The notes beneath the pieces are model-generated. The model did no database searches and had not been told where the DNA came from. It saw only the letters and a program-made list of their open reading frames with translations. Source: Pratylenchus scribneri (taxonomy: Eukaryota; Nematoda; Chromadorea; Rhabditida; Pratylenchidae). From it: DNA of 64,000 bases. The stretch is from contig JAQSEB010000072.1 of assembly GCA_030063045.1 (NCBI GenBank), forward strand, positions 971,501 to 1,035,500. The letters are read 5' to 3'. Position numbers and translations under genes: made by a program. This document shows positions 37,101 through 43,908 of the stretch, in pieces; within the stretch, counting starts at the first letter, position 1, and every line of letters starts with the position of its first letter.

Positions 37101-40100
37101 TAAGAAACAATCAAAATTTAAGAGGACAAAGGGTATGTACAAAAGAAGAATTTGGACTAATTCGTCTTTGCACGTGAGCTCAATTTTGTTATTATATTCA
37201 CTGAGCCTTTGTTGCTCATTAATCATGGGTAGCCAACCAATGGTGTGTCACTTTAATAGTGAATCCAAATTTGTGAAAATTTCGCATAATCATAATAGTT
37301 GCCTAAATTTCGGACAATTGTTTGACCATGAACCCACTAACTTTAGTCTTACTTTGTATAAGCCTAACCAAATCGACTATACCTTTTCCGGATTCGAATG
37401 TTCCATCATTCGACATGAAATGACATATTGGAAAAACTGGTTCAATGATCCCTTTGAAATACCTAATCAGGAAATTTTGTCAGTCTCAAAGGAAGACTGT
37501 GAAGAAATGGCAAAACGACATAAATGTAGAGAAGGATTTCTCTTTGGAGACCCAGAAGGGACAATGACCACGGGGAAAAAATTAGCCTATGAGCTATCCT
37601 ATTGGTCAATAGGAAAGAAAAGAGCAGTGGCCACAAATTGCATTCTGAAAAATCTGACTTTGATCAGTCGACCGGGTTCAGAAGAAGTCACTTCACCCTT
37701 TGACAATTTGGCTCAATGCCGATATTCGGATGGATATTGCCGAATAAGAGACGAGTCCATTATCGTATGGAAGACAGAAAAGGGACAAGGAACTGAAGCT
37801 TTGACTTCGGATTATCGCCGTTGCATTTTCAAAAGATTTGAAAAGAGAAATGGCATTTTCTACAGAAGCGGATGGCTCAGCAATCCACCAGACATGTCCC
37901 TAACATTCGCCGAGAATCCGGAGCGAATAACCTCTTGCAATAATCAGTTGGTGATTAGCCAGCAAGGATTCGCGATCGAACATGACGAATATGAAACAAT
38001 GATAAATCTGATCAAGAAAAGGTCAAAAAGAGAAGCCCAAGAGCCCTTTGATGGCCAGGTTCGAGTCAGTCAATTGGAAACACAACTCCAAGCCAGAGCC
38101 ATGTTCGCCGATCGAGAATTGCGAAATTCGCTCCAAGCTTACACGAAGTTTGTGTGTGATTATATTTCGGATTCTCTATTCGGCCATGATTTCTCGCATA
38201 TCAACCCAACATTATTGATCAGAGAATTGGCCAATTCTCCCATGCTGGCTGGAAGTTGGGCAACAGGAAATATCCTGGAATACTGGTCTTGTTCCTTTGT
38301 GTACAAGTACCAAATTGTTCCTGCCGATACCTGCTTTGACAGGTTGCTAGTCAATGTAACTCTGTTCGAGAATAGTGAGCCCTTTGAGACTTACCTCGAT
38401 CCGAAAACAATGATCTTGCATAATGAAGCAAAAACTGTTCCATGCTTGGAGCATCAACATAAAGCAATTTTTTTTGATGGAAAACTTTTCCAAGTAAATC
38501 AACTGACTGGTACCAAAGAATTGGTCAAAAATATCAGCGAATTAAACACGCAAAACAATGCGTGGAACCACAATTTGCCAGAGACAAATCTGCAAATTTT
38601 CCAAAAGTTGATAATCACCAACTTAACCGAAGGTCAATTGGACATGATGACTTTGTTCAAATCCTATCGAACTAGTCAGTTCTCTTTGAAGACTGGAAAA
38701 GGTCCAGCTTCCTCCGGTGGAGGGTCATCCGACGTTTTGTCGGACGAGAATTTCTCGATATGGGGGACATTATGGTCAAAATTCGATGGATGGGTCTTTG
38801 TCACCCGTATCACAGTTTCGGGCATTATCATCCAATGGTGTTACCTTGTATACACCAAAGTCATGGAAGTTAGAATAAGGAGGATAATTAAGAAAGAAAG
38901 AAAAAGGGAAGCAATAAGGGAAATTCAAAAATTGGAAGCACTAAAATTGGGAGGGAATCCAATTAATCCCAAAATTCAGGCAATCAACGAGGAAGACGAC
39001 ATCGTTACTGACTCCTTACCGGATGCCTTTGTGCGTTCAGACGTAAGGAGGACAATAAAAAGGGGACGGAACAGATACTAAACTTAGGGGGTTCTCTTGT
39101 GGTCCCCTTCTCCCCGGGTGGTCTTCTTTATTTGGTGGGAGTGTCGCGGATTGCCTTTGCAGCAATCCGCGAAATCAAAAGTCAAATCGATGGACCTTTG
39201 GTCGTCCATCGGTTTGCCCACTTTCCCACCCTCAACCCCTTGGCCCCTAATCTATTCCCCACATCTTTGTTCCCTCTATTTTTAGCTTGGCTTCCATTGC
39301 TGACCCCCATCAACCCAATGCCCTAATGCGCCCGTCCATTCCATTGCCTTCCACTGCCACTTTGCCCCATCGCCTTCCACTGCCACTTTGCCTTCTTCTT
39401 TTGGCCAGGTGTGCGCCGGAGGCCAAACCAACATTCCCAACTCCTCCCATTTTCATCCATTCTATGTTCCCCCCATATTCACAATTTTCACTTCTTGAAC
39501 AATTTTGTGCTTCGATTTTCCCTTTGTGGATAAAAAAGGAATTTAATCATAAATTCTCTTCCATTGCAAAACCAGCAGTGAGGTTTTAAGTTTATCCTTG
39601 GTTCTTCCCCCGGGTCTAACTGAGTAAGGTTAAGCTTATAACTAAGGCTCTTAACACCGGCCCAATTTACATCATTTACTTAGTTAATTAATTGAATAGC
39701 CTTAAGCTATTCAAACATTCCATTTCCAAATTTACAGTAGATTAACTCCCCTCTTTTATAAGTATATTCCCTTTAGTAAATTAGCTTTATTCATTTACAT
39801 TAATCACATTTTCATCAATTTCATAGCATTATAAGAAGGGAACTGGCCATTCCCGACATTGTTCATCCTAAGCCCAATTCTTTGTAAATTGGCAATTCGC
39901 TTTGGCCTTTCTTTCCCCACATCCACCCTTCTTCAGGCAATCTTTGTAATTGCCCAATCCTTTCTTCAGGCAATCTTTGCATTGCCCAATCCTTTGGCAA
40001 CCTTTGTTGTTGCCCGGTAAATTAGCCCATTCATTCCCCATCAAATCCGTACATCCTTATCCCATACTTTCCCCCTTAATCCGCCTATACTCACATTACA

Positions 40101-40409
40101 GTAGATAGTTCCCAAGTAATTGACCCCTTTTTTATTCCAGGCAATTTCGGTTAATTAATCAATTAATTATTAAATAAACCCATATCAATAATTAATATAA
40201 TAATAAAAAAAATTATATTAAATAAATAAATAAATATTTTAATTATATCAAAAAAAAATAAATTAATTTTAGGGAAAGCCAAACTGCCTTTGAAGTTTGC
40301 CCAATGCCAACTTTTCCCAGCTGTCACTTTGTTTGGTGGCAATTCAATCCGCTCTAATTTTGGCAAAGAAGAATGGACTTTCAAGGATTTCCAACGCGTC
40401 CTTAAATAA
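25127..40409 (+). CDS. SPRY-domain protein, interrupted by a retrotransposon in its last intron
   Basis: Exons: 25127-25308, 25756-25870, 25990-26240 and 40273-40409. The last three join in frame and encode a SPRY fold: FYYEVHILN, MAIGFCDWHF, the VGVGI--N---YFATLNGKFSG strand pair and the C-terminal FPAVTLFGGNSIRSNFG. SPRY domains are protein-interaction modules; nematodes have both ordinary RanBP9-like and expanded effector SPRY families. The first exon (helical, MPKGFLPNIQKMLRSMK...) is less sure: its phase does not fit exon 25756 directly, so a small exon (perhaps near 25362) or a different start is needed. No signal peptide is seen. The final intron (26241-40272) is 14 kb because a BEL/Pao element has inserted in the same orientation; splice sites on both sides remain intact. 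Confidence 0.7.
25380..25723. repeat. Foldback element with TTGGCGAATAAATTA ends in the SPRY gene
   Basis: TTGGCGAATAAATTAATGAA at the left end (from 25380) and its inverted copy (TTCAGTAATTTATTCGCCAA, to 25723) bound a partly palindromic interior with ATCGACGCGTTCTTGAAGAG and its inverted partner near 25490. These are the same core motifs as in the family I elements although the termini differ. It lies between the first and second recognised exons and may have disturbed the exon there. Confidence 0.6.
26273..27322 (+). repeat. 5' LTR of the BEL/Pao element
   Basis: 1,050 bp from TGTCGCGG to ATCAATAA, matching 39142-40191 with one difference seen (G/T, 26398 against 39267). It opens with a perfect 11-bp hairpin (26274-26302). 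Two tandem repeats are visible: CTTCCACTGCCACTTTGCC near 26490 and TTCAGGCAATCTTTG near 27065. A 100-codon frame at 26418-26720 is present in both LTRs and is not considered a gene. Confidence 0.92.
27323..28435 (+). promoter_or_regulatory. Untranslated leader and primer-binding site of the BEL/Pao element
   Basis: Eight bases after the LTR, TGGCGACCCTGC (from 27331) starts with TGG and fits a tRNA-derived primer-binding site. The leader then has five copies of GCCTTTGNNC between 27440 and 27650, and three spaced hairpins with AT-rich stems and a GA(A)CTTTG loop: 27939-27979, 28076-28114 and 28217-28247. These could serve packaging or translation; function is inferred only from repetition. 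Confidence 0.6.
28436..32968 (+). CDS. BEL/Pao ORF1: Gag-protease-reverse transcriptase-RNase H (1,510 aa)
   Basis: N-terminal gag (about 1-340) includes the DUF1759-like block LPALSLKSFDGSQGMWDEFW. Three zinc knuckles follow from residue 444: CRLCDGLGHFEMDC, CYVCLNPGHFASDC and CILCRTIKHHPALC. The aspartic protease motif is LDDGS around D578. Reverse transcriptase has TCDVEKAF (D939) and the YVDN box (Y1014-D1016-N), a BEL/Pao variant of YxDD. RNase H follows with FSDAS near 1186 and WTDSTDVVDYL near 1265. These activities copy the genomic RNA into DNA inside gag particles. Start is the first ATG after the leader. The frame stops at 32966-32968, inside what should be the integrase zinc finger, so ORF2 is reached by a change of frame. 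Confidence 0.93.
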   Translation: MATFAHRILDAKELLTNYMDKVIPVVPASINSSRERHLLTCDQRQLRTWVEEFVTQIDEIKAARTAYHSYLSRLNDASRVEEKAEYEALIKYEEIQKFIKQAGTKLNLIRTAKDGIDRLLDNAGGSGGGGRRFVSLPALSLKSFDGSQGMWDEFWPLFKTIIDDDTEMNEVQKMSYLDAQLRGEAKKCILGLFPFSEDNYRLAKDLLIDKYGKNENLIRDLHNQLSRLPKSDKLSDDLKLQVEVERICRQLEHYKQDLKSPQIYLNLEQKMSRKVLTKYVELKTAKLASMPEGSEWTTTLFRTAYAIAVDHLKQIRDIETRCGQVTTTESKRKSRERTKEKLSEEEPLSSTMNMAIQYALNSNPATGSNRTPLGQRAERQSPARNRSESRDSSTSNHSSSSRREGRKMDKRNDSPHPDARGRAKARSGKSPSTSRSRSPARNPCRLCDGLGHFEMDCPKFRNSEQRRKTAMDKKLCYVCLNPGHFASDCSRYKLKCILCRTIKHHPALCPKRYTIKIKKEQVNANETSESEMSASTLVASGCMKDSTEVHSLLKCAQITVYNPLDSKKKKKCTLGFLDDGSHKSYAKDSLIKELGLETLKTTNIEITGIGGKKLGQFRTGVFELGLKGKELDMLIKVRSINSVMPKLPYIKYEEKILNKLKMNKIKFKPTMEEPEILIGGDYYNHLGITPVTELPNGFWISSSKLGPIISGEGKIEHFNEIKYAERNQTLQYHEIEYKEEAITGCVMDQTFEFDFNENSGKVSDANLDKLIERQNLLENIGLSDLISNDDEKWLKDFEDKLYFNGERYEVKLSWNDEVHALPDNYGLAIGRLRSTMKKLKENPALMKQYNEIFEDQLKKGIIEIAPKKRSQVTHYLPHHFVERQDKVFTKIRIVFDASAKLRKEYPSLNECLNKGPKLYNDLTGILIRSRLKKYLMTCDVEKAFLQIGIAPEDRDALRFLWFTDPNDQKTLTEFRFCRVTFGVICSPAHLQVVLNNHFKLYEGDIVRNLESDSYVDNISIEMERAEDTKRNYEYLKKIFKEANMNVREFTSNAWQEILELPEEDRTEGEMTKLLGLHWNVRKDTLAVKFPYFDMDKPITRRSILSQIHKPYDPTGLTGPIVLKGKLIMQKVEKDKKLKWDTVINNELVIEWRKLMTLWNDRMVEFPRLCAEIPKDKAKRYELHAFSDASIEGLGIAIYLRIVGKNDEISCNLIYAKSLVIPTQLERIDRSIPSLELHAARLAVNNIGFVKKEVEKTIPINVIRIWTDSTDVVDYLKTYKEKNRFINNRVKVLRKFRVTHIPGKENPADLASRGCTPSELIDNPLWFKGPDWIHLEEAKWPESIRDFDPKTYIPVEKAGMQLEMSMANITQNEPLVFPLFNYENFSQLRRLKNATAYLIRAIEFFKRKGKSKPDKPIELNLAFSEMTPLKVDELKEAENLLILEAQAMFPPSNDTIISLGLFQENQIWKAGGRIQKSKIELSSIHPIFIAKQAPITDLIIKGNTCSENMLV
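32932..32968 (+). other. Frame change (-1) between RNase H and integrase
   Basis: ORF1 and ORF2 overlap between about 32935 and 32968, ORF2 being in the -1 frame. The conserved integrase zinc-finger histidines are encoded in the ORF2 frame from about 32941, upstream of the ORF1 stop, so the shift falls at or near the run of four G at 32935-32938. A Gly codon there can re-pair after a -1 slip. It may be programmed frameshifting, a one-base mutation or a homopolymer sequencing error. Confidence 0.7.
32965..39081 (+). CDS. BEL/Pao ORF2: integrase - unknown domain - NADAR - nucleotidyltransferase - envelope (2,038 aa)
   Basis: The frame is open from 32935 and has no ATG at its start; numbering here begins at codon 32965. 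Integrase: zinc finger His/Cys, catalytic D69 (VGIDYFG), D133 (ISDNGSNF), E194 (GGQYERLIG), then a DUF5641-like tail. Residues about 451-597 form an unrecognised alpha/beta domain. Three tandem FVDGL units lie near 655-682. Residues about 720-888 are a NADAR domain, 979-1277 a Cid1/PAP-type nucleotidyltransferase, and 1391-2038 an envelope-like membrane protein. Linkers repeat short AF[EV]P/SFE motifs. How env is released is not visible; env usually comes from a spliced RNA, and an in-frame ATG at 37135 could be its start. Confidence 0.9.
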   Translation: MTNLTAAIRTKYWIPSCRQKIIQVIKKNKKTLCGFCARFQVKAYLYPDEPPLPEYRVSGEMAWETVGIDYFGPLAVKSTCGKDKHKVWGAIFACARTRMIHLEIVTDASAAKFVLAFTRFIRRWRVPKRIISDNGSNFILGEKAIKAMAEENAKLRASWDGIYTSKEVKEFVTQNQIEWFFNSPCAPWRGGQYERLIGIVKYHMKREIRNKLLSFEELWTTLIEIERIINERPLSFLSENEVIRPLRPIDLVSPSLSMDGPDVSSETFDPNDPDYVEIRSRKDKLLESYKNAQLIANQFWNEWKTSYLLGLRERHFGCLKRGEKFPKIGDVVIVADQNAPRSAWKLGKIEDFVSSRTAQVKIGNKLFERATKNLYPLEFGSESEIQTRGTDQGNSEEDENPFADNYNNSISGVTMVEEGVTLYTNDMPSDEIESLPEKLTEDERIMLKTTKYDGKISVAAPVLFLGNDIRIIRLTKLFQINFMRCLLLVKSLEAADWWDSLFQRMDIRRQVKAFVIWTHDDVNNKAAQFIESLLTATRHIKVFWIGSNIYFPDVTCISVPLNLDLELIHDQLVDEGIPYDRQNKDSALDKFIDEAKSKTSKRKWNEIKSNSEQAGPSSMMKQPTFGQRSVINAVFSQESYTLQQGPYFVDDAYNEPSFVDGLSNNPSFVDGLRDNPSFVDGLRTTSPTAPPVYPMEEQNEQPAFRGFPAIPVDYPNFEPDCIIVDCGRFGEALGFFTKKFHLSNFNEETRFTINNQLYTSSEQWYCQQKALFANRSTLAYEIVNFNWTPAQIKEECKAHKIGLDQYQWSRIKYGIMKEGLVAKFRQEPARTTLLKIGNAHIFEMSSDSDWGIGCDHREIFERRPHLDLDRLRGQNNLGRILMEIRDEMQQQPQGQGKSAFVPTKFSQNQHDLAFAPINDQMQKNVGTEPAFEPNDSAYTHFFENLQINNPDLDKNRLTALIFDKYEQEKEDEEELRKKAEIVEEIDRALNSWKSVSAFPFGSSLSGLGRKGSDLDVVVVFTFEVNLEPVALLNAMNGILCRRMTIDERPLVIRSKKCPILMIKYKGKAIDISIGNSNQLEQIFNGIWLRTLININPLFPVICNVIRSFADRFVDPKHQGLNSFSLVLLVQTYLTKLGLLPNLFERYPSIYGQVMIEDYLNDEKHLRLAQGLKGEFTTTKPVLDTLCGFLKWLQTTEFHTSKVLPREGKVAPRTERFENMTVLIVTPFKREGNAASCIGPECWQKFLTHVNATIDHIQECNWTELGKALGVIGMDNAEYIRKMKGKAQLLVPVHDKIHPMAFEPEAPSNGKGSSSSFEMITTSSTSTFESRMEATSSFAMNENRSIQPARTTSPMEYSKPLTLSDEEEWIDAGLLPPRKGKKQSKFKRTKGMYKRRIWTNSSLHVSSILLLYSLSLCCSLIMGSQPMVCHFNSESKFVKISHNHNSCLNFGQLFDHEPTNFSLTLYKPNQIDYTFSGFECSIIRHEMTYWKNWFNDPFEIPNQEILSVSKEDCEEMAKRHKCREGFLFGDPEGTMTTGKKLAYELSYWSIGKKRAVATNCILKNLTLISRPGSEEVTSPFDNLAQCRYSDGYCRIRDESIIVWKTEKGQGTEALTSDYRRCIFKRFEKRNGIFYRSGWLSNPPDMSLTFAENPERITSCNNQLVISQQGFAIEHDEYETMINLIKKRSKREAQEPFDGQVRVSQLETQLQARAMFADRELRNSLQAYTKFVCDYISDSLFGHDFSHINPTLLIRELANSPMLAGSWATGNILEYWSCSFVYKYQIVPADTCFDRLLVNVTLFENSEPFETYLDPKTMILHNEAKTVPCLEHQHKAIFFDGKLFQVNQLTGTKELVKNISELNTQNNAWNHNLPETNLQIFQKLIITNLTEGQLDMMTLFKSYRTSQFSLKTGKGPASSGGGSSDVLSDENFSIWGTLWSKFDGWVFVTRITVSGIIIQWCYLVYTKVMEVRIRRIIKKERKREAIREIQKLEALKLGGNPINPKIQAINEEDDIVTDSLPDAFVRSDVRRTIKRGRNRY
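34315..34755 (+). other. Unrecognised domain after integrase (ORF2 residues ~451-597)
   Basis: A compact stretch with alternating hydrophobic strands and helices (VLFLGNDIRIIRLTKLFQ; VKAFVIWTHDDVNNKAAQF; HIKVFWIGSNIYFPDV). It looks like a small alpha/beta fold. It is not part of the usual BEL/Pao integrase tail, and I cannot name a family. A low-complexity linker separates it from the NADAR domain. Confidence 0.5.
35122..35628 (+). other. NADAR domain (ORF2 residues ~720-888)
   Basis: Signature elements of the NADAR/YbiA family are in order: an N-terminal FG...FLSNF-like segment (GFFTKKFHLSNF), the YTSSEQWYCQQKA helix (Y758, E762, W764, Q767, K769), a central helical part ending AKFRQEP, then the GNAHIFEMS strand and the invariant DWGIG motif (D849-W850-G851-I852-G853). 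Members of this family act on ADP-ribose-type or riboflavin-pathway N-glycosidic bonds and occur in NAD-related conflict systems. All expected motif residues appear present, so the domain is probably active. Its presence in an LTR retrotransposon is unusual. Confidence 0.85.
35899..36795 (+). other. Cid1/GLD-2-type nucleotidyltransferase domain (ORF2 residues ~979-1277)
   Basis: The polymerase-beta-superfamily motif is intact: FPFGSSLSGLG (G1001-S1002) then KGSDLDVVVVF with catalytic D1013 and D1015, and the third acidic residue D1070 in KGKAIDISIGN. The PAP/25A-associated helical domain follows, with the LNSFSLVLLVQTYL helix typical of Cid1-like terminal uridylyltransferases and GLD-2-like poly(A) polymerases. 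No RNA-binding RRM is visible. The predicted activity is template-independent addition of U or A to RNA 3' ends. Which nucleotide is used cannot be told here. Confidence 0.88.
37135..39081 (+). other. Envelope-like glycoprotein region (ORF2 residues ~1391-2038)
   Basis: An in-frame Met at 37135 precedes a basic stretch and a hydrophobic signal-like segment (SSILLLYSLSLCCSLIM). A Cys-rich ectodomain with several N-x-S/T sites follows. A furin-type site RSKR lies at 1686-1689, and a C-terminal membrane anchor (WVFVTRITVSGIIIQWCYLV, from residue 1943) is followed by a basic, coiled cytoplasmic tail. The layout is that of a class of viral surface proteins acquired by several nematode and insect BEL/Pao elements. 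The viral source is not assigned. Confidence 0.75.
39142..40191 (+). repeat. 3' LTR of the BEL/Pao element
   Basis: Same length as the 5' LTR and essentially identical. It is preceded by the purine tract GGTGGGAG (39134-39141), the expected plus-strand primer. TTAAT follows at 40192-40196. Confidence 0.92.
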
Positions 40410-41292
40410 GAATTTGGAAAATGATTACCAAAATCACAAAAAATATTATTGAATTAAATGAAAATAATTTCGATTGTTTAATTTATCTGAAAAATGAATG
40501 TTGGATGTAATAAAAAATGTGAATTTACTGAATAATAAATATGATAATATTTTACAAATTTTATATATTTAATTCAGAATATTTCAATAAAATTAGTAGG
40601 AATTAAATTTTTTGAAAAAAAATCACCTCCGATATTATACTATAAAGATGCTTTCCAATTTTTCAAATTAAATCAAATTTAAACTTTTCTAGTAATTTAG
40701 GGTTTTGGGAGTTGTTTACATATACATTATAATAGCTTTCAACTTTTTTTTCTTTGATTTTATGATCGATTTGTTGTTCCATTATAAAATTTGCTGATTT
40801 GTTTTTTCTATTAATAAAAAAAATGAACATATTCCACTTTTAAAATAGGGAAAATTGAGATGAAGATGACTTTAAGAGGGATAGGACATTGGCCCAAAAA
40901 TAATGAATGTGGAATCAAAAAGGGATAATGATGGAGAGCTGGATAGCAAAAAAGAATTCCATTTCATTCTTATGATTCTGACTGAATCTGATTTTGCCTA
41001 AATGCATTCATTTCGATTGATTTTGAATATAATGTAAATGGCAAATGCTATTTTGTATGGAGATAGAGGGAAAATAGGGGGAGGGCATTTGCCGTAAGAA
41101 TTAATTTTTTTGAAAAAAATCATCTCCGATATTAATCAAAATATAAAAAATAAATGGAAATTATTTAACAAAAATGTAAATAAAATATGATAGGTATGCA
41201 AATTTTAAAGAAGGTCAATATATTCTCAAATGTGAAATTTGCTATCAACCGCGGTGGGCATAAAAAAGCATTTCTGATGAATGTAAAGAAAT
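40410..41292. other. Intergenic region with an orphan copy of the secreted-gene upstream block
   Basis: About 40850-41100 matches the upstream blocks at 45040-45310 and 51425-51730 (shared TTCTGATTCTGACTGAATCTG, GATTTTGCCTAAATGCATT and TGGCCCAAAAA segments). No gene of the family follows it to the left on the minus strand; the SPRY gene ends there. It marks the broken left edge of the tandem array. Confidence 0.55.
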
Positions 41293-43908
41293 TTAATGGA
41301 TAATTTTGATTTGAATTTTTTCAGCCAAATCCATTGTTGGCCAATCCATCTCATTTTCCCACTTTCCGAATGATTCAATTGTCTTCTTGATAATATACAG
41401 TCCATGAGTGTCAATTTCAATTCCATTTTTTTGAAATTCGGACATAATTTCTCGCCCAATAACAAGCATTGACCAAAACAAATACACATCCAAAAGGCGA
41501 TCATCTAAAAGATAATAAAAATCTTACATTCTTTTTGAATTAGTAGGTTCGTATATCGCTTTTCTAGATAAAATAATTTTTTTCTCTAGAAAGTCTCTAT
41601 TTTATTCACCCAATTTTTGCATACTTGGATCGAAGCCATCATTGATCAGCCTTTTTTCAATTTTCTCCATAAGTTCATCCACTTTTGGCGATCCACTTTT
41701 AGTCAAAAATATTTCAAAATTTGCAAAATGATCATCGTCATGAAGTAAATTCAATGGATTTTCATTTCCTTCGTTCATATCTGGCCAAAATATTTCCACA
41801 ATATCCACAATATTCTGCTGCACTTCAAATGCCTCACTTTGGTTCAATTCCAATGCAAAAGGATTTAGTGCTAAAAATATTTAATTATGGGAACTCTTTA
41901 ATAGATAGATTTGCATTATAGTCATAAAAATTAAAATTGCCCAATTTTTGTTAATTTTAAAGGTTATAAAAAATATTATCACCAAATTTTGATCAAAAAA
42001 TTTACCATTTTTAGGTTCATGATCATGTGGGATGTCGCCCTCTTCAACGATGATAGTGTTGGCATTTGCAGGACGAATAACCTTGAGACGGGCTTCGCAA
42101 ATGTAATTTATTCTGCGATTGTATTTACACTTATACATAGTGCTTTTTCCGGTGTTTGTTGGGTACATATTAGATCGAAAATGGAAGATAACATTTTTTT
42201 CAATTAATCTTTTATTATTTTACCTTGTCCAATCTGATGATTTGATCCATTCATCAAATTGCTGCTCATTGTTAAATCGGTCAACTTCTTTGTAGTTTAA
42301 TTTTGATCTTTTTTTTGTTGCAAACTCTTTATAAATAAGTAATATTAAATTATATTTATATGTATATAAAAAATTTGAGTTTCGTAAAATTTTGAAGTTT
42401 AGCCAATTTTTTAAGATCAGAATGAACTCAATAGACTGCGTGTTTGGTATCAATCGATAGGGAATACAATGGCGCTGGTCCTTTTCCAAGCCTTTTTTTA
42501 TTTTCAAACCCTGCGCGAAGTTATGGCCAAAAAACGATTTCTAAAATGCTGGAAAAATGTGTTTGAAGAGCCTAAAATGAGTTTTAACATTGCGATGACA
42601 TTTTGCGATGTTTTCACAGGCATGCTCAAGAATGAGAGCTTTCGAATAAGCCAAAGATCAGGCCAAACGGTTAATTACGAAGGGAGTTACGGACGCGCAA
42701 AAATGGTCAATTCGGCATTTTTTGCTCCATGGCCGATTGGCGAAGAAGGGAGAGTTGAAAGAGGGGCAAAAGAGGGAATGGGGGCGGAGGTCGCGGGTTC
42801 TAATCCCACCCGCCGGAGCAATGTAGCAATGGGTTTTTGTGGGTGGGGAAACCATTTTTCAGGGTGTGCAAGGGCTAAAAAGATTTCCAAACCGGTTTGG
42901 CCAAATGGGTCAAAATGATTTAAATCGAGGAAAGTGTGTGGTGTAGAATGGGTAATTGATGGCAGCGATCATGAATTTGAAGTTTATTTTTGGATTTGAA
43001 CCGGTTCAAGGGTTTAAACCGGTTGTGCGTGAGTTGGGTTTAATTTAAATGGTTAAATTAGGAAAAAGTGGTTAAGTGAATTTTAATCTGAAATATGACC
43101 TTGCTAGGATTCTTTTAAAGGCTATAGCGCTTTCTTTCAACTGTCAAATTTTCTATCGTCACATGTTTACCTTCCATTCCCTTTTCAGAAACAGTGGGCC
43201 TGCCCCACTGGTTCTGAATTTTGATCAAAAAATTTACCATTTTTAGGTTCATGATCATGTGGGATGTCGCCCTCTTCAACGATGATAGTGTCGGAATCTG
43301 TTGAACGGATGACCTTGATACGGGCCATGCACTTATAGCCTTTTTTCTGATTATATTTGCACATATAATATACTATTTCTCCTTCCGATCTCGTTTGATA
43401 TCAAAAAAATAATAAAAATATTATTTACAATTGATATTTTTTGTTTACTTTGTCCAATCTTTTGATTTGATCCATTGTTCAAAAAGTTCTTCGCTGCTAA
43501 ATCGACAAATTTCTCTGTAATTTATTTCCCTTCGAGCCTTTTTATTTTTATCAACTTCCTCTTCCTCTACTGCTTCCATTGGGCGCTTTCCATGCCTAAT
43601 TTCTTCATTCCCCGAAGTTGATTGATGTGCCATCGGCTTCTTACTTTCTCCACCTATTATTAATAAAATTTTACCTTCCAGCCTTTTATGCACAAATAAT
43701 TTGAATGTTTCCGGATCCCTTTGTTCCGTTGTTCCATTGAACCATTTGAGCACATGCTCATTGGCCAATTCAAATACATTTTCAAAGCCATTTTCCCCAT
43801 TGATCCATTCTTTTTCGGCAAATTGTTTGTACAATTCCAATAAAATCCGAAATCGATGTAAATCTAAATTGCATTGGCCTTCCGCTTTTTCTTCCTCAGT
43901 TTGCCAAT
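41293..43908 (-). CDS. Protein with two FLYWCH-like zinc fingers and a conserved nuclear-type domain (5' end not found)
   Basis: Minus-strand exons, all in phase: 43449-43908, about 43238-43391, 42224-42326, 42006-42142, 41625-41870 and 41293-41504. The first encodes a conserved helical domain (LLELYKQFAEKEWINGENGF) and an acidic/basic linker with KNKKARR. Then come two units, each a short helix (FDEWIKSSDWT) on one exon and a FLYWCH-like finger on the next (C..C..H-D-H: YKCKYN...YICEARLKV...IPHDHEPK). FLYWCH fingers bind DNA in known proteins. The last two exons carry a domain conserved in all copies of the array (FEVQQNIVDIVEIFWPDM; KIQIKIIH at the end). A Met at 44006-44008 could start the frame without an intron, but that segment looks repetitive, so the true start is open. 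Confidence 0.65.
42723..42820 (+). repeat. tRNA-like sequence with pol III A and B boxes (SINE head or tRNA relic)
   Basis: TGGCCGATTGG (42730-42740) fits an A box and GGTTCTAATCC (42796-42806) an excellent B box. The outer bases TGCTCCA and CGGAGCA can pair as a 6-bp acceptor-like stem. Spacing is long, as in Leu/Ser tRNAs, and the T stem has a mismatch, so it is not a clean tRNA gene. It lies in the intron between the first FLYWCH exon and the next linker exon, antisense to the gene. Confidence 0.5.

Larger units (their letters stand above)
26273..40191 (+). mobile_element. BEL/Pao LTR retrotransposon, 13.9 kb, with extra NADAR and nucleotidyltransferase domains and an env
   Basis: Two 1,050-bp LTRs bound a leader, two long ORFs overlapping by four bases, and a short purine tract before the 3' LTR. 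Flanking TTAAT (26268-26272 and 40192-40196) is a likely 5-bp target duplication, the usual size for BEL/Pao. Domain order gag - protease - RT - RNase H - integrase identifies the class. The length is about twice that of an ordinary BEL element because ORF2 carries about 1,600 extra residues: an unknown domain, NADAR, a Cid1-like nucleotidyltransferase and an envelope-like protein. LTR identity and open frames show that insertion is recent. Codon use of the ORFs is visibly less AT-rich than the host introns. Confidence 0.93.

Noticed and set aside
42658..42890. Minus-strand ORFs reading GLEPATS / GIRTRDL-like peptides
   Set aside because: These peptides are typical false translations of tRNA-like B-box sequence, which is what the DNA shows there.
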